NCBI GenBank assembly: GCA_004563275.1
Contig: SFSZ01000008.1
Coordinates: 1-42,540, forward strand
Source of the DNA: a bacterium
GTDB lineage: Bacteria > Bacillota_I > Bacilli_A > RF39 > UBA660
Length of the DNA stretch: 42,540 bases
Direction of reading: 5' to 3'
Shown here: positions 8,211 to 15,243 of the stretch, piece after piece
How positions within the stretch are numbered: the first letter of the stretch is position 1
How the letters are laid out: each line of letters starts with the position of its first letter
Notes under the pieces: generated by a model
Seen by the model: only the letters and a program-made list of their open reading frames with translations
Database searches by the model: none
Told to the model about the DNA's origin: nothing
Made by a program: the position numbers and the translations under genes

Positions 8211-9897
8211 TGAACCTCAAACCCTAAAAGAAAAATATGATGCGGCAAAACAAAAATTCGAAGACACCAAAGAAAAAGCTCGTCAAACTGCCGAAAATAT
8301 CAAAAATGCTCCTCAAAATATCAAAAATAAAGCCAATGAAGTAGCAACTAATATTAAAAATGCTCCTCAAAATGTTAAAAATCGTTTAAATCAAGCAAAA
8401 ACAAATATCCAAAATGCTCCTCAAAACATTAAAAACGGAATAAAAAATGCTCCTCAAAAAGCTAAGGAAGGAGCTATTAACCAAGTTAAGAAAGCTAAAG
8501 AATCAGTTAATAAAAAAATAAAAGCTAAAAAAGAAGATGTTAAAAAGAAAATTAAAAAAATAAAAGCATCTATAAAAGTATTAGGTGCGGTTGGCGGTTT
8601 TCTTTTAGGTTTTGCAGCATTAATGATTCCTGTTATCTTAATGGCAGCTTTATATGAAGCTTTATTTGGACTAACTGGTGGTAAAGCAAACGCCGGAAAT
8701 ACCAGTGTTAATATGAAATACACAAAAGAAGAAATCGAAAAATCTTTATTATACGTTGGAGATTCACGAATGGTTGGTATGAAATCAACTCTTAATAATT
8801 CTAATATTCATTTTATTGCTCAAGAAAGTATGGGCTATAATTGGTTAGTTGAACAAAAAGAAAATATTGAAAATACAATTAAGGATAACAAAATATCTTT
8901 TGTCGTTTTCAATTTAGGTGTTAATGATTTATCTTCTATTGACTCATATTTGAATTTTTATAATACATATTTAAATTCAAGTGATGATGGAGTTTATTAT
9001 TTCTTTTTATCAGTAAATCCAATTGATGATACTAAAGCAAAATCATATGGATACCAAGTTGAAAATGCTAATATAATACCATTTAACAATAAATTACAAG
9101 CAGCGGTAGGCGACAAATATATAAATTCTTACTCAGAAATAAAAGATAATTTATACACCGAAGATGGGATACATTATAAAGATGCAACCAATCAATTAAT
9201 TCATTCTATTGTTATTAATTATATTATGAATAACGTTACTAAAATGGGAAATTACTCATTATTAGATGAATATCCTAATGGAATAGAAAATACTAAATTA
9301 TTAACAATTCCTATCACAGAAGCTCTTGGAGAAGACGGTTTTAAAAGTTTAGAAGAATCAATTTCTGCCGCAATAAATAAAGCTGGGAAATGCACTAAAC
9401 AAGCGGCTGCTGCTGCCGGAGTTACATTAGCATATAATCTATATCAAAGAGGTTATCGAATTCCATATTATTGGGGAGGAGAACATAGTGGTAATTATGT
9501 TATATTAAACCCTGATTATGGAAAAAAATATAGTACCTCTTGCTCGCCAACCACATGTTATAACATTTTCGGATTTGACTGTTCAGGTTTTACTTCTTGG
9601 GCTTATAGTATTGTGGCAAATACACCAGTAGCCGGAACAACAACAACCTTTTTAACTCTTGGTGAAAATATTAGTTTTGAAAATGCCGAAACAGGTGATT
9701 ATTTAGTAAACGATGGTCATATAATTATGATAATTGAAAATAAAGGTAGTTATTTAGTAACATTAGAGTCTACTGGAACATATAACGGAGTAAATAATGG
9801 TCTAATATTCAGTACTAAAACGCCGGATCAAATATCAGCTAGTCATTACAGTATAATGACAATTCAATCCCATTTAGATAAGGTGTGCTCATGGTAA
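8197..9897 (+). CDS. Membrane-anchored SGNH hydrolase + NlpC/P60 peptidase of T4SS
   Basis: 566 residues in four parts. (1) A basic cytoplasmic region (about 1-125) with four NAPQ-containing repeats and many Lys. (2) One TM helix (about 128-155). (3) An SGNH/GDSL esterase-like domain (about 180-345) with GDS at 188-190, GVND at 241-244 and DGIH at 323-326, so the blocks expected of the catalytic Ser-Asp-His enzyme are present. (4) A C-terminal NlpC/P60 domain with FDCSGF (Cys462) and NDGH (His508), the expected Cys-His pair. SGNH domains in wall proteins commonly deacetylate peptidoglycan or glycans, and NlpC/P60 domains cleave peptide stems. The likely job is to deacetylate and cut peptidoglycan around the secretion channel. 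It overlaps the acidic gene upstream by 14 bases and the lipoprotein gene downstream by 7. I do not recall this exact fusion. Confidence 0.85.
   Translation: MKIINEPQTLKEKYDAAKQKFEDTKEKARQTAENIKNAPQNIKNKANEVATNIKNAPQNVKNRLNQAKTNIQNAPQNIKNGIKNAPQKAKEGAINQVKKAKESVNKKIKAKKEDVKKKIKKIKASIKVLGAVGGFLLGFAALMIPVILMAALYEALFGLTGGKANAGNTSVNMKYTKEEIEKSLLYVGDSRMVGMKSTLNNSNIHFIAQESMGYNWLVEQKENIENTIKDNKISFVVFNLGVNDLSSIDSYLNFYNTYLNSSDDGVYYFFLSVNPIDDTKAKSYGYQVENANIIPFNNKLQAAVGDKYINSYSEIKDNLYTEDGIHYKDATNQLIHSIVINYIMNNVTKMGNYSLLDEYPNGIENTKLLTIPITEALGEDGFKSLEESISAAINKAGKCTKQAAAAAGVTLAYNLYQRGYRIPYYWGGEHSGNYVILNPDYGKKYSTSCSPTTCYNIFGFDCSGFTSWAYSIVANTPVAGTTTTFLTLGENISFENAETGDYLVNDGHIIMIIENKGSYLVTLESTGTYNGVNNGLIFSTKTPDQISASHYSIMTIQSHLDKVCSW
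8296..8466 (+). repeat. In-frame NAPQ repeats (four copies)
   Basis: The DNA unit aaaatgctcctcaaaa recurs four times. It encodes (I/V)KNAPQ or IQNAPQ followed by basic residues, at residues 37, 55, 73 and 84 (spacings 18, 18 and 11). The units predict amphipathic or extended basic cytoplasmic segments in front of the TM helix. The number of units is likely to vary between strains. Confidence 0.8.
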
Positions 9898-10637
9898 AAA
9901 AAATAATTTTAATAATTTTAACAACACTATTATTATGTGGTTGTGAAGCAAAATATACATTATATATAAATTCAAATGAAATAAAAGATGAATTATCTCT
10001 TAAAGGTAATGGTAAAATCCAATCATATGAAGATATACCTACTGAAAGTGAACTTCAGAATACAATTAAAGTTTCTAACATCATAGTAGATAAAAGAAAA
10101 AAAGATAATTCAGAATATACCGATATAGATCAAAATCTATATAAAAATTTGGAAGTATATAATAAAGATTTTAAAAAATTGGACGAAGGTTATTATGAAC
10201 TTGATTTTAATTATCAATTTAAAACAATTTCAGAATATAAATACAGTGAATTAACTGAATTATTAGGTGATCAAAATTTTTATGAAAATAATGAAAACAC
10301 ATTAACTATAAAAAGTAGCTGTAATAATTGGTATGTTTTTAAAAGATATACTCAATTAGATATTATTTATTTTAAAATTGTAACTGATTATAAAGTGATT
10401 CAAAATAATGCTGATACCGTAAATGGTAATGAATATACATGGGTAATTAGAAAAGATAATTATGGTATTAAAGAAATTATTATAAAACTAGATCAAACTA
10501 AAAAGATTACTGAAAATCAAAGATTATCATCATCTGAATCAAATAAAGTAATTAATATAGTTCTTATCGCAATTGGTGGTATCGTAGCCCTTGGAGTTAT
10601 AATAATTGGTATTAAAGTATTAAAATCTAATAAATAA
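9891..10637 (+). CDS. T4SS-operon lipoprotein with C-terminal TM helix
   Basis: ATG 9891 is chosen over the GTG at 9885 because AAGGTG ends 5 bases before it. A lipoprotein signal follows (basic VKK, hydrophobic run, lipobox ending CGC at about residue 20). The extracytoplasmic domain (about 25-215) is rich in beta-strand pattern. A hydrophobic C-terminal helix (about 222-243) ends in a basic tail. The layout 'lipidated N-terminus plus C-terminal anchor' resembles LppM-type lipoproteins, but I see no decisive motif. The gene lies between the wall enzyme and the coupling protein, so it probably belongs to the T4SS envelope complex. Confidence 0.75.
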   Translation: MVKKIILIILTTLLLCGCEAKYTLYINSNEIKDELSLKGNGKIQSYEDIPTESELQNTIKVSNIIVDKRKKDNSEYTDIDQNLYKNLEVYNKDFKKLDEGYYELDFNYQFKTISEYKYSELTELLGDQNFYENNENTLTIKSSCNNWYVFKRYTQLDIIYFKIVTDYKVIQNNADTVNGNEYTWVIRKDNYGIKEIIIKLDQTKKITENQRLSSSESNKVINIVLIAIGGIVALGVIIIGIKVLKSNK

Positions 10638-10663
10638 TTATAGAAAAATTATTTATTCTATTA

Positions 10664-10669
10664 TATAAT
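10664..10669 (+). promoter_or_regulatory. Possible -10 element before virD4-like gene
   Basis: TATAAT lies in a 54-base gap, 23 bases before the ATG. No convincing -35 is seen, so it may give weak secondary transcription of the coupling-protein gene in addition to read-through. Confidence 0.3.
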
Positions 10670-10691
10670 CAATAAATGAAGGAGTGATATT

Positions 10692-13121
10692 ATGAAATTT
10701 AAAGTAACTGCTAAAGACTTTACTATCTTTATAATCTTTTGCGTTGTATTATTTATATTTTCATCATTAGCAGTCGTAAATATCTCATCACTTTTATCAA
10801 CTGGAAAATTTTATGGTCTTAACTTTTTTGCTGGTTTAGGACCATCTTATATAGTTCCAACTTTAATATTATTTTTCGCTGTTTTAGTTGGCATATTTAT
10901 GAGTGTATCATCAACCATTTTTGAACATGAAAAAGGTTCTGGTATAGGACTTAAATTTGGTGAAAAAGATGAAAAAGGTTATAGTCGTTGGGCTAAACCA
11001 GAAGAAATAAAAAAATCTGATGGAGTTGAAAAAGTATTAATTAAAGATCAAGATATTAAAGCAGCTGGTATTCCTTTAATTAATAATGGTAAAGAAATAT
11101 GGGTAGATAATGGCGATTATCATACACTAGTTATTGGTGCTACCGGTTCTGGTAAAACTAAATGTTTAGTAGACCCTCAAGTTCAAACTTTAGCTCGTAA
11201 AGGCGAAAGTATGATTTTAACTGACCCTAAAGGTGAGTTATATCGTGACCATTCAGAAATGTTACGCGCTAAAGGTTATAAAATTGTAGTTTTAAACTTC
11301 CGTGATCCTCAAATGGGAAATGCATGGAACCCTTTAACATTACCATATCAATTATATAAAGCTGGTAATACCGATAAAGCTACTGAACTTTTAGAAGACG
11401 TAGCTTTAAATATTATTTATGATCCCGAAAATAAAAACGACCCATTCTGGGAAAAATCAGCATCAGATTTTTTCTGTGCCTTAGCTTTAGGTTTATTTGA
11501 AGATGCTAAAGAAGAACAAATAAATTTAAATTCAATTAACTATATGTCAAGTGTTGGTGAGGATAGTTTTGCGACATCAAACTTTACTAAAGAATATTTT
11601 ACTTTAAAAGGAGAAAAACATCCGGCTTATATCTTCGCATCAAACACAATTAATGCACCAACTGATACTAAAGGATCAATTCTTTCTGTATTTAGACAAA
11701 AAATCAGACTATTTGCCCGTGGTGGAGAACTATCAGAAATGCTTTCTTATAGTGACTTCAACATGAGAGAAATAGGTACTCAAAAAACCGCAATCTTCAT
11801 GATAATTCATGATGAAAAAACAACGTATCATGCTTTAGCAACAATCTTCTTAAAACAAGCATATGAAACATTAATTGATGTTGCACAACATTGTCCAAAA
11901 GGTAAATTACCATTTAGAACTAATTTCATCTTAGATGAGTTTGCAAATATGCCACCATTAAAAGATGTTACAACCATGGTTACAGCAGCTCGTTCAAGAG
12001 CTATTAGATTTACCTTTATTATTCAGAACTTTGCTCAATTAAATGATGTATACGGTAAAGAAACTGCTGAAACAATTCGAAGTAACTGTAGCAATCTTAT
12101 TTACTTAATGACTAGTGAATTATCAGCTTTAGAAGAAATTAGTAAATTATGTGGAGAAGTTAAATCAAAAGAAAAAGATAAAACTGCATCAACTCCATTA
12201 ATTACTGTATCAGACTTACAAAAACTTAAGTTATTTGAAGTAGTTATTCTAAGAAGTAGAGAAAATCCATTTAGAACTAAATTAACTCCAAGTTTTGAAA
12301 TAGATTGGGGTACTCAAGGCTATGGAGAAGGTAAGTTAGTTAGCCGTGAAAAAAGAGAAATTGACCAATTTGATATTAAAGAATTTGTCAAAGTTAAAAA
12401 GAGAAATAAATTATTTGAAGCTTTAGACAACAACCCAGTTGGCACAGCTCCTAAAAATGAAACAGCTAATCCGAATGGTGGAGCTCCTATATTTGAAGCA
12501 ATACCTAAAGCTGAAAATAATACAGCTCCGGCATCTCCTACATCATTTACAGAACCAACAACTTATGACTTTAATGCCTTAAATCCATTTAATATGGCTA
12601 GTCCAGTAAATGATGTAAAAGAAGAAAAAGAAGCATCAGATACAAAGAACGATAATTTAAATACATTATTTGGAAAATTGTCACCAGTCGAAGAACCATC
12701 TCATGACGATTCAAATACAATTACCGCAATTAAACCAACTCAAAATACTGAATTAACTTCACAATTTGATATCGATAGTTTAATTAAAAGAATAGATGCC
12801 AAAATTGCTGAAAAAGAAGCAAGCATGCAAAAAGAAGGGAAGACAACCAATGTTCCTCCAATAGAATCTATTCCAACTATTGAACCACCAAAACAAGATG
12901 AAGAATATGATAATTTAGAAGAAGTATCTCAATCTGATGATTATGACAAATTAGACGCTACCATAGTTGAAAGATTTGATGATTTCATGAAAAGTACTGA
13001 TGATAAGAAAGAAACTAAACCATCAGAACCCGTAATTAACATTGATAATGATAGCTTAGTAGTAGGCGATGTTACGGATGATGAATTCTATGATGACTTC
13101 TTCCATGATGACAATGAATAA
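10692..13121 (+). CDS. virD4: VirD4/TraG-family T4SS coupling protein
   Basis: 809 residues, preceded by AAGGAGTG. Two N-terminal TM helices (about 10-33 and 52-72) are followed by the FtsK/TraG-like ATPase with Walker A GATGSGKT at 149-156, LTDPKGE near 176-182, and Walker B FILDEFA (D415, E416). These are hallmarks of T4CPs, which recruit substrates (DNA-relaxase complexes or effector proteins) to the channel. Typical proteins end near residue 600. This one carries about 210 extra residues, Asp/Glu/Pro/Asn-rich and apparently disordered, that could bind substrate or partner. It is the last gene of the operon and is followed directly by a terminator. Confidence 0.93.
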   Translation: MKFKVTAKDFTIFIIFCVVLFIFSSLAVVNISSLLSTGKFYGLNFFAGLGPSYIVPTLILFFAVLVGIFMSVSSTIFEHEKGSGIGLKFGEKDEKGYSRWAKPEEIKKSDGVEKVLIKDQDIKAAGIPLINNGKEIWVDNGDYHTLVIGATGSGKTKCLVDPQVQTLARKGESMILTDPKGELYRDHSEMLRAKGYKIVVLNFRDPQMGNAWNPLTLPYQLYKAGNTDKATELLEDVALNIIYDPENKNDPFWEKSASDFFCALALGLFEDAKEEQINLNSINYMSSVGEDSFATSNFTKEYFTLKGEKHPAYIFASNTINAPTDTKGSILSVFRQKIRLFARGGELSEMLSYSDFNMREIGTQKTAIFMIIHDEKTTYHALATIFLKQAYETLIDVAQHCPKGKLPFRTNFILDEFANMPPLKDVTTMVTAARSRAIRFTFIIQNFAQLNDVYGKETAETIRSNCSNLIYLMTSELSALEEISKLCGEVKSKEKDKTASTPLITVSDLQKLKLFEVVILRSRENPFRTKLTPSFEIDWGTQGYGEGKLVSREKREIDQFDIKEFVKVKKRNKLFEALDNNPVGTAPKNETANPNGGAPIFEAIPKAENNTAPASPTSFTEPTTYDFNALNPFNMASPVNDVKEEKEASDTKNDNLNTLFGKLSPVEEPSHDDSNTITAIKPTQNTELTSQFDIDSLIKRIDAKIAEKEASMQKEGKTTNVPPIESIPTIEPPKQDEEYDNLEEVSQSDDYDKLDATIVERFDDFMKSTDDKKETKPSEPVINIDNDSLVVGDVTDDEFYDDFFHDDNE

Positions 13122-13147
13122 AAAAATTGCAAAAATGCAATTTTTTT
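13122..13147 (+). terminator. Intrinsic terminator of the T4SS operon
   Basis: The stem AAAATTGCA/TGCAATTTT starts right after the virD4-like stop codon and runs into seven T residues. Confidence 0.85.
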
Positions 13148-13160
13148 GTTTAATTATATA

Positions 13161-13189
13161 TTGTATTTGGTAAATTCATCTGCTATAAT
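13161..13189 (+). promoter_or_regulatory. Promoter: TTGTAT - 17 bp - TATAAT (extended -10)
   Basis: The -35 is at 13161-13166 and the TATAAT at 13184-13189, preceded by TGC (extended -10). Transcription would start near 13196, giving an approximately 120-base leader before the rhodanese-like gene. Confidence 0.7.
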
Positions 13190-13193
13190 TAAG

Positions 13194-13257
13194 TTGACAA
13201 CTAAGGATATTAGTTGTTATGTCAATATCAAAACAGCTAGTGTTTATGTAACTGTTT
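13194..13257 (+). ncRNA. Structured leader or small RNA upstream of the mini-rhodanese
   Basis: TTGAC (13194-13198) and AACTAA (13199-13204) pair with TTAGTT (13210-13215) and GTCAA (13221-13225), giving a strong two-part stem with a GGATA loop. A second hairpin, AACAG/CTGTT, follows. No U tail ends it, so it may be a cis-acting leader rather than a free RNA. I could not match it to a known riboswitch class. Confidence 0.4.
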
Positions 13258-13314
13258 ATCATCTTTTAGGAAAATTACCCTACAAGCTTATATTTATTAT
13301 GAATATACTATAAT

Positions 13315-13527
13315 ATGAAAACAATTTATAGGAAGGATTATCAGAACGACGGTGTTCTAATTAATTTAGATACCCAGTTCATACCATTTGATAATCTGTT
13401 AAATAATCATAATAAATATTTAAATAAAAATAATAAATATTATTTTTATTGTAAGACGGGTAAAAAAGCTAAAAAAGTGGCATCTATTCTAGAAGCATAT
13501 GGATATAACACTACACTAGTGCTGTAA
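13315..13527 (+). CDS. Minimal rhodanese-like protein
   Basis: 70 residues. The C-terminal half (YYFYCKTGKKAKKVASILEA, ending with GYNTTLVL) matches the second half of a rhodanese domain, including Cys46 in a CxxGxxA loop, which normally carries a persulfide. The first half of a normal rhodanese domain (about 100 residues) is mostly absent, so sulfurtransferase activity is uncertain. There is no ribosome site before the ATG; a TATAAT sits at 13308-13313, too close to serve as its promoter. A structured leader precedes it and a strong terminator follows, so it seems to be a one-gene unit. Confidence 0.6.
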   Translation: MKTIYRKDYQNDGVLINLDTQFIPFDNLLNNHNKYLNKNNKYYFYCKTGKKAKKVASILEAYGYNTTLVL

Positions 13528-13555
13528 AAAAAGGACTTTTAATTAAGTCCTTTTT
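13525..13555 (+). terminator. Terminator after the mini-rhodanese
   Basis: The stem AAAAAGGACTT / AAGTCCTTTTT, with loop TTAATT, is followed by T residues. Confidence 0.85.
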
Positions 13556-13571
13556 GTTTTATAATAAAAAC

Positions 13572-14159
13572 ATGAATATATTAGAATTTATTGATACAAT
13601 TGTAACTAATTTAATGAACGACATCGGAGTATTTGCTCCTATTTTAGCGGGTCTTCTTATTATAATAGAATCAATGCTTCCCCTCTTACCACTTGCTTTA
13701 TTTATTACCATAGATTTTTATTATATGGGATCTTTAGTAGGATTCTTAGTAAGTTGGATTTTAACTATAGTAGGTTGTTATTTATCATATCGATTATGTC
13801 GTAATAAATTAAAATCACACTTTGATAACATGTTAGATAAAAAAGAACATAAAAAATTACATCGTTTAATGAGGAGAATCGATAAACTATCATTAGAACA
13901 ATTAACAATTTTAATTGCCATTCCTTTTACACCAGCCTTTATGGTTAATATTGCTGCTGGCTTATCAAATATGAATACTAAAAAATATCTTATCTCAATT
14001 ATTATAGGTAAAATCTTTTTAGTATATTTCTGGGGATTTATTGGTACTAGTTTAATTGAAAGTATCTCTAATCCTAAAGTATTAATTGAAATTGGCATAA
14101 TGATGCTTGTTGCCTTCATTATAAGTAAAATAGTAAATAAAAAATATAGAATAGAGTAG
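13572..14159 (+). CDS. VTT/DedA-superfamily membrane protein
   Basis: The start at ATG 13572 is preferred over an in-frame TTG at 13554 that lies inside the terminator. About 195 residues with roughly five hydrophobic segments. ESMLPLLPLALFITI near the N-terminus and AIPFTPAFMVNIAAGL in the middle match the VTT (SNARE-associated/DedA) fold, whose bacterial members are proposed lipid-flipping or membrane-homeostasis proteins. It is followed seven bases later by rmuC, so the two are probably co-transcribed. The exact substrate cannot be told. Confidence 0.75.
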   Translation: MNILEFIDTIVTNLMNDIGVFAPILAGLLIIIESMLPLLPLALFITIDFYYMGSLVGFLVSWILTIVGCYLSYRLCRNKLKSHFDNMLDKKEHKKLHRLMRRIDKLSLEQLTILIAIPFTPAFMVNIAAGLSNMNTKKYLISIIIGKIFLVYFWGFIGTSLIESISNPKVLIEIGIMMLVAFIISKIVNKKYRIE

Positions 14160-14166
14160 GGATTTT

Positions 14167-15243
14167 ATGGAAATATTAGAATATATAATTTTAGGACTTT
14201 TAGTAATAGTAATCATTCTTTTAATTGTCTTATTATCAAAAAAGACTAATAATGATGATATAACGGAAAAACTAGGAAAATTTGAAACCGACTTAATTAG
14301 ATCACTAGGTGACTTTAAATATGAATTTAGTAAAAATATTGAAAAAGACTTTAAAGAAACTAATGAAGTAATTGAAAAACGCTTAAATTATATTAATGAT
14401 AAAGTCAATGAAAGATTAGATTCTAACTTTGAAAAAACCAATAAAACTTTTTCATCTATTTTAGAAAGAATCAGTAAAATTGATGAAGCTCAAAAGAAAA
14501 TCGATGGCTTATCAAATGATATTATTGGTCTTCAATCAGTCTTAACTGATAAAAAAACTAGAGGTATCTTTGGTGAAACTAACTTAAATTATATCTTTAA
14601 TAGTGTCTTTGGTATTAATGATAAAATTTATAAAACTCAAGTAACTATGTCTAATGGCTATATTGCTGATGCCATTCTTTATGCTCCAGAACCACTTGGA
14701 ACAATTGCTATTGATTCAAAATTCCCATTAGAGCATTATCAAATTATGACAGATCAAAAGAAAGATAAATTAGAAAGAGAACTAGCCACTAAAGCATTTA
14801 AACAAGATGTTAAAAAACATATTGATGCCATTAAAAATAAATATATCATTCCCGGTGAAACCGCTAGTGAAGCTATTATGTTCTTACCAGCTGAAGCTAT
14901 CTTTGCCGAAATAAATGCTTATCATCCTGATTTAATTGAATACTCTTATAAATCAAAAGTCTGGATTTGTAGTCCAACAACTTTAATGAGTACTTTAACC
15001 ATTATAAGTATGATTCTAAAAAATATTGAAAGAGATAAATACGCTAAAGTTATTCATGAAGAATTAACTAAATTAGGAGTTGAATTCTCTCGTTACCGTG
15101 AACGTTGGGATAAATTATCAAGAAGTATCAATACAGTCTCTAAAGACGTTGAAGATATTCATACTACAACGGAAAAAATAACCAAACGTTTTGTTTCTAT
15201 CAGTAACGTTAACTTAATTCCGGAGGATACCAATGACAAATAA
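14167..15243 (+). CDS. rmuC: RmuC-family DNA recombination protein
   Basis: 358 residues with an N-terminal TM helix (about 4-24), a coiled coil (about 30-125) and the RmuC nuclease-like core from about 130 (RGIFGE at 132-137, DAILYAP, DSKFPLEHYQ, FLPAEAIFAEI, SPTTLMSTL). RmuC limits DNA inversion and rearrangement and has been linked to trimming foreign or branched DNA. An AGTAGG site precedes it. Its last 11 bases overlap the HEPN-motif gene, whose GGAGG site lies inside rmuC, so the two are translated together. Confidence 0.93.
   Translation: MEILEYIILGLLVIVIILLIVLLSKKTNNDDITEKLGKFETDLIRSLGDFKYEFSKNIEKDFKETNEVIEKRLNYINDKVNERLDSNFEKTNKTFSSILERISKIDEAQKKIDGLSNDIIGLQSVLTDKKTRGIFGETNLNYIFNSVFGINDKIYKTQVTMSNGYIADAILYAPEPLGTIAIDSKFPLEHYQIMTDQKKDKLERELATKAFKQDVKKHIDAIKNKYIIPGETASEAIMFLPAEAIFAEINAYHPDLIEYSYKSKVWICSPTTLMSTLTIISMILKNIERDKYAKVIHEELTKLGVEFSRYRERWDKLSRSINTVSKDVEDIHTTTEKITKRFVSISNVNLIPEDTNDK

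Noticed and set aside
8296..8466. Repeats in the SGNH gene as a CRISPR array
   Set aside because: The repeats are in frame, encode a basic protein segment, are unequal in spacing and lie inside a coding gene.
1..13121. Integrative conjugative element
   Set aside because: No relaxase, integrase or repeats seen in the window; it remains possible upstream, so the call is withheld.
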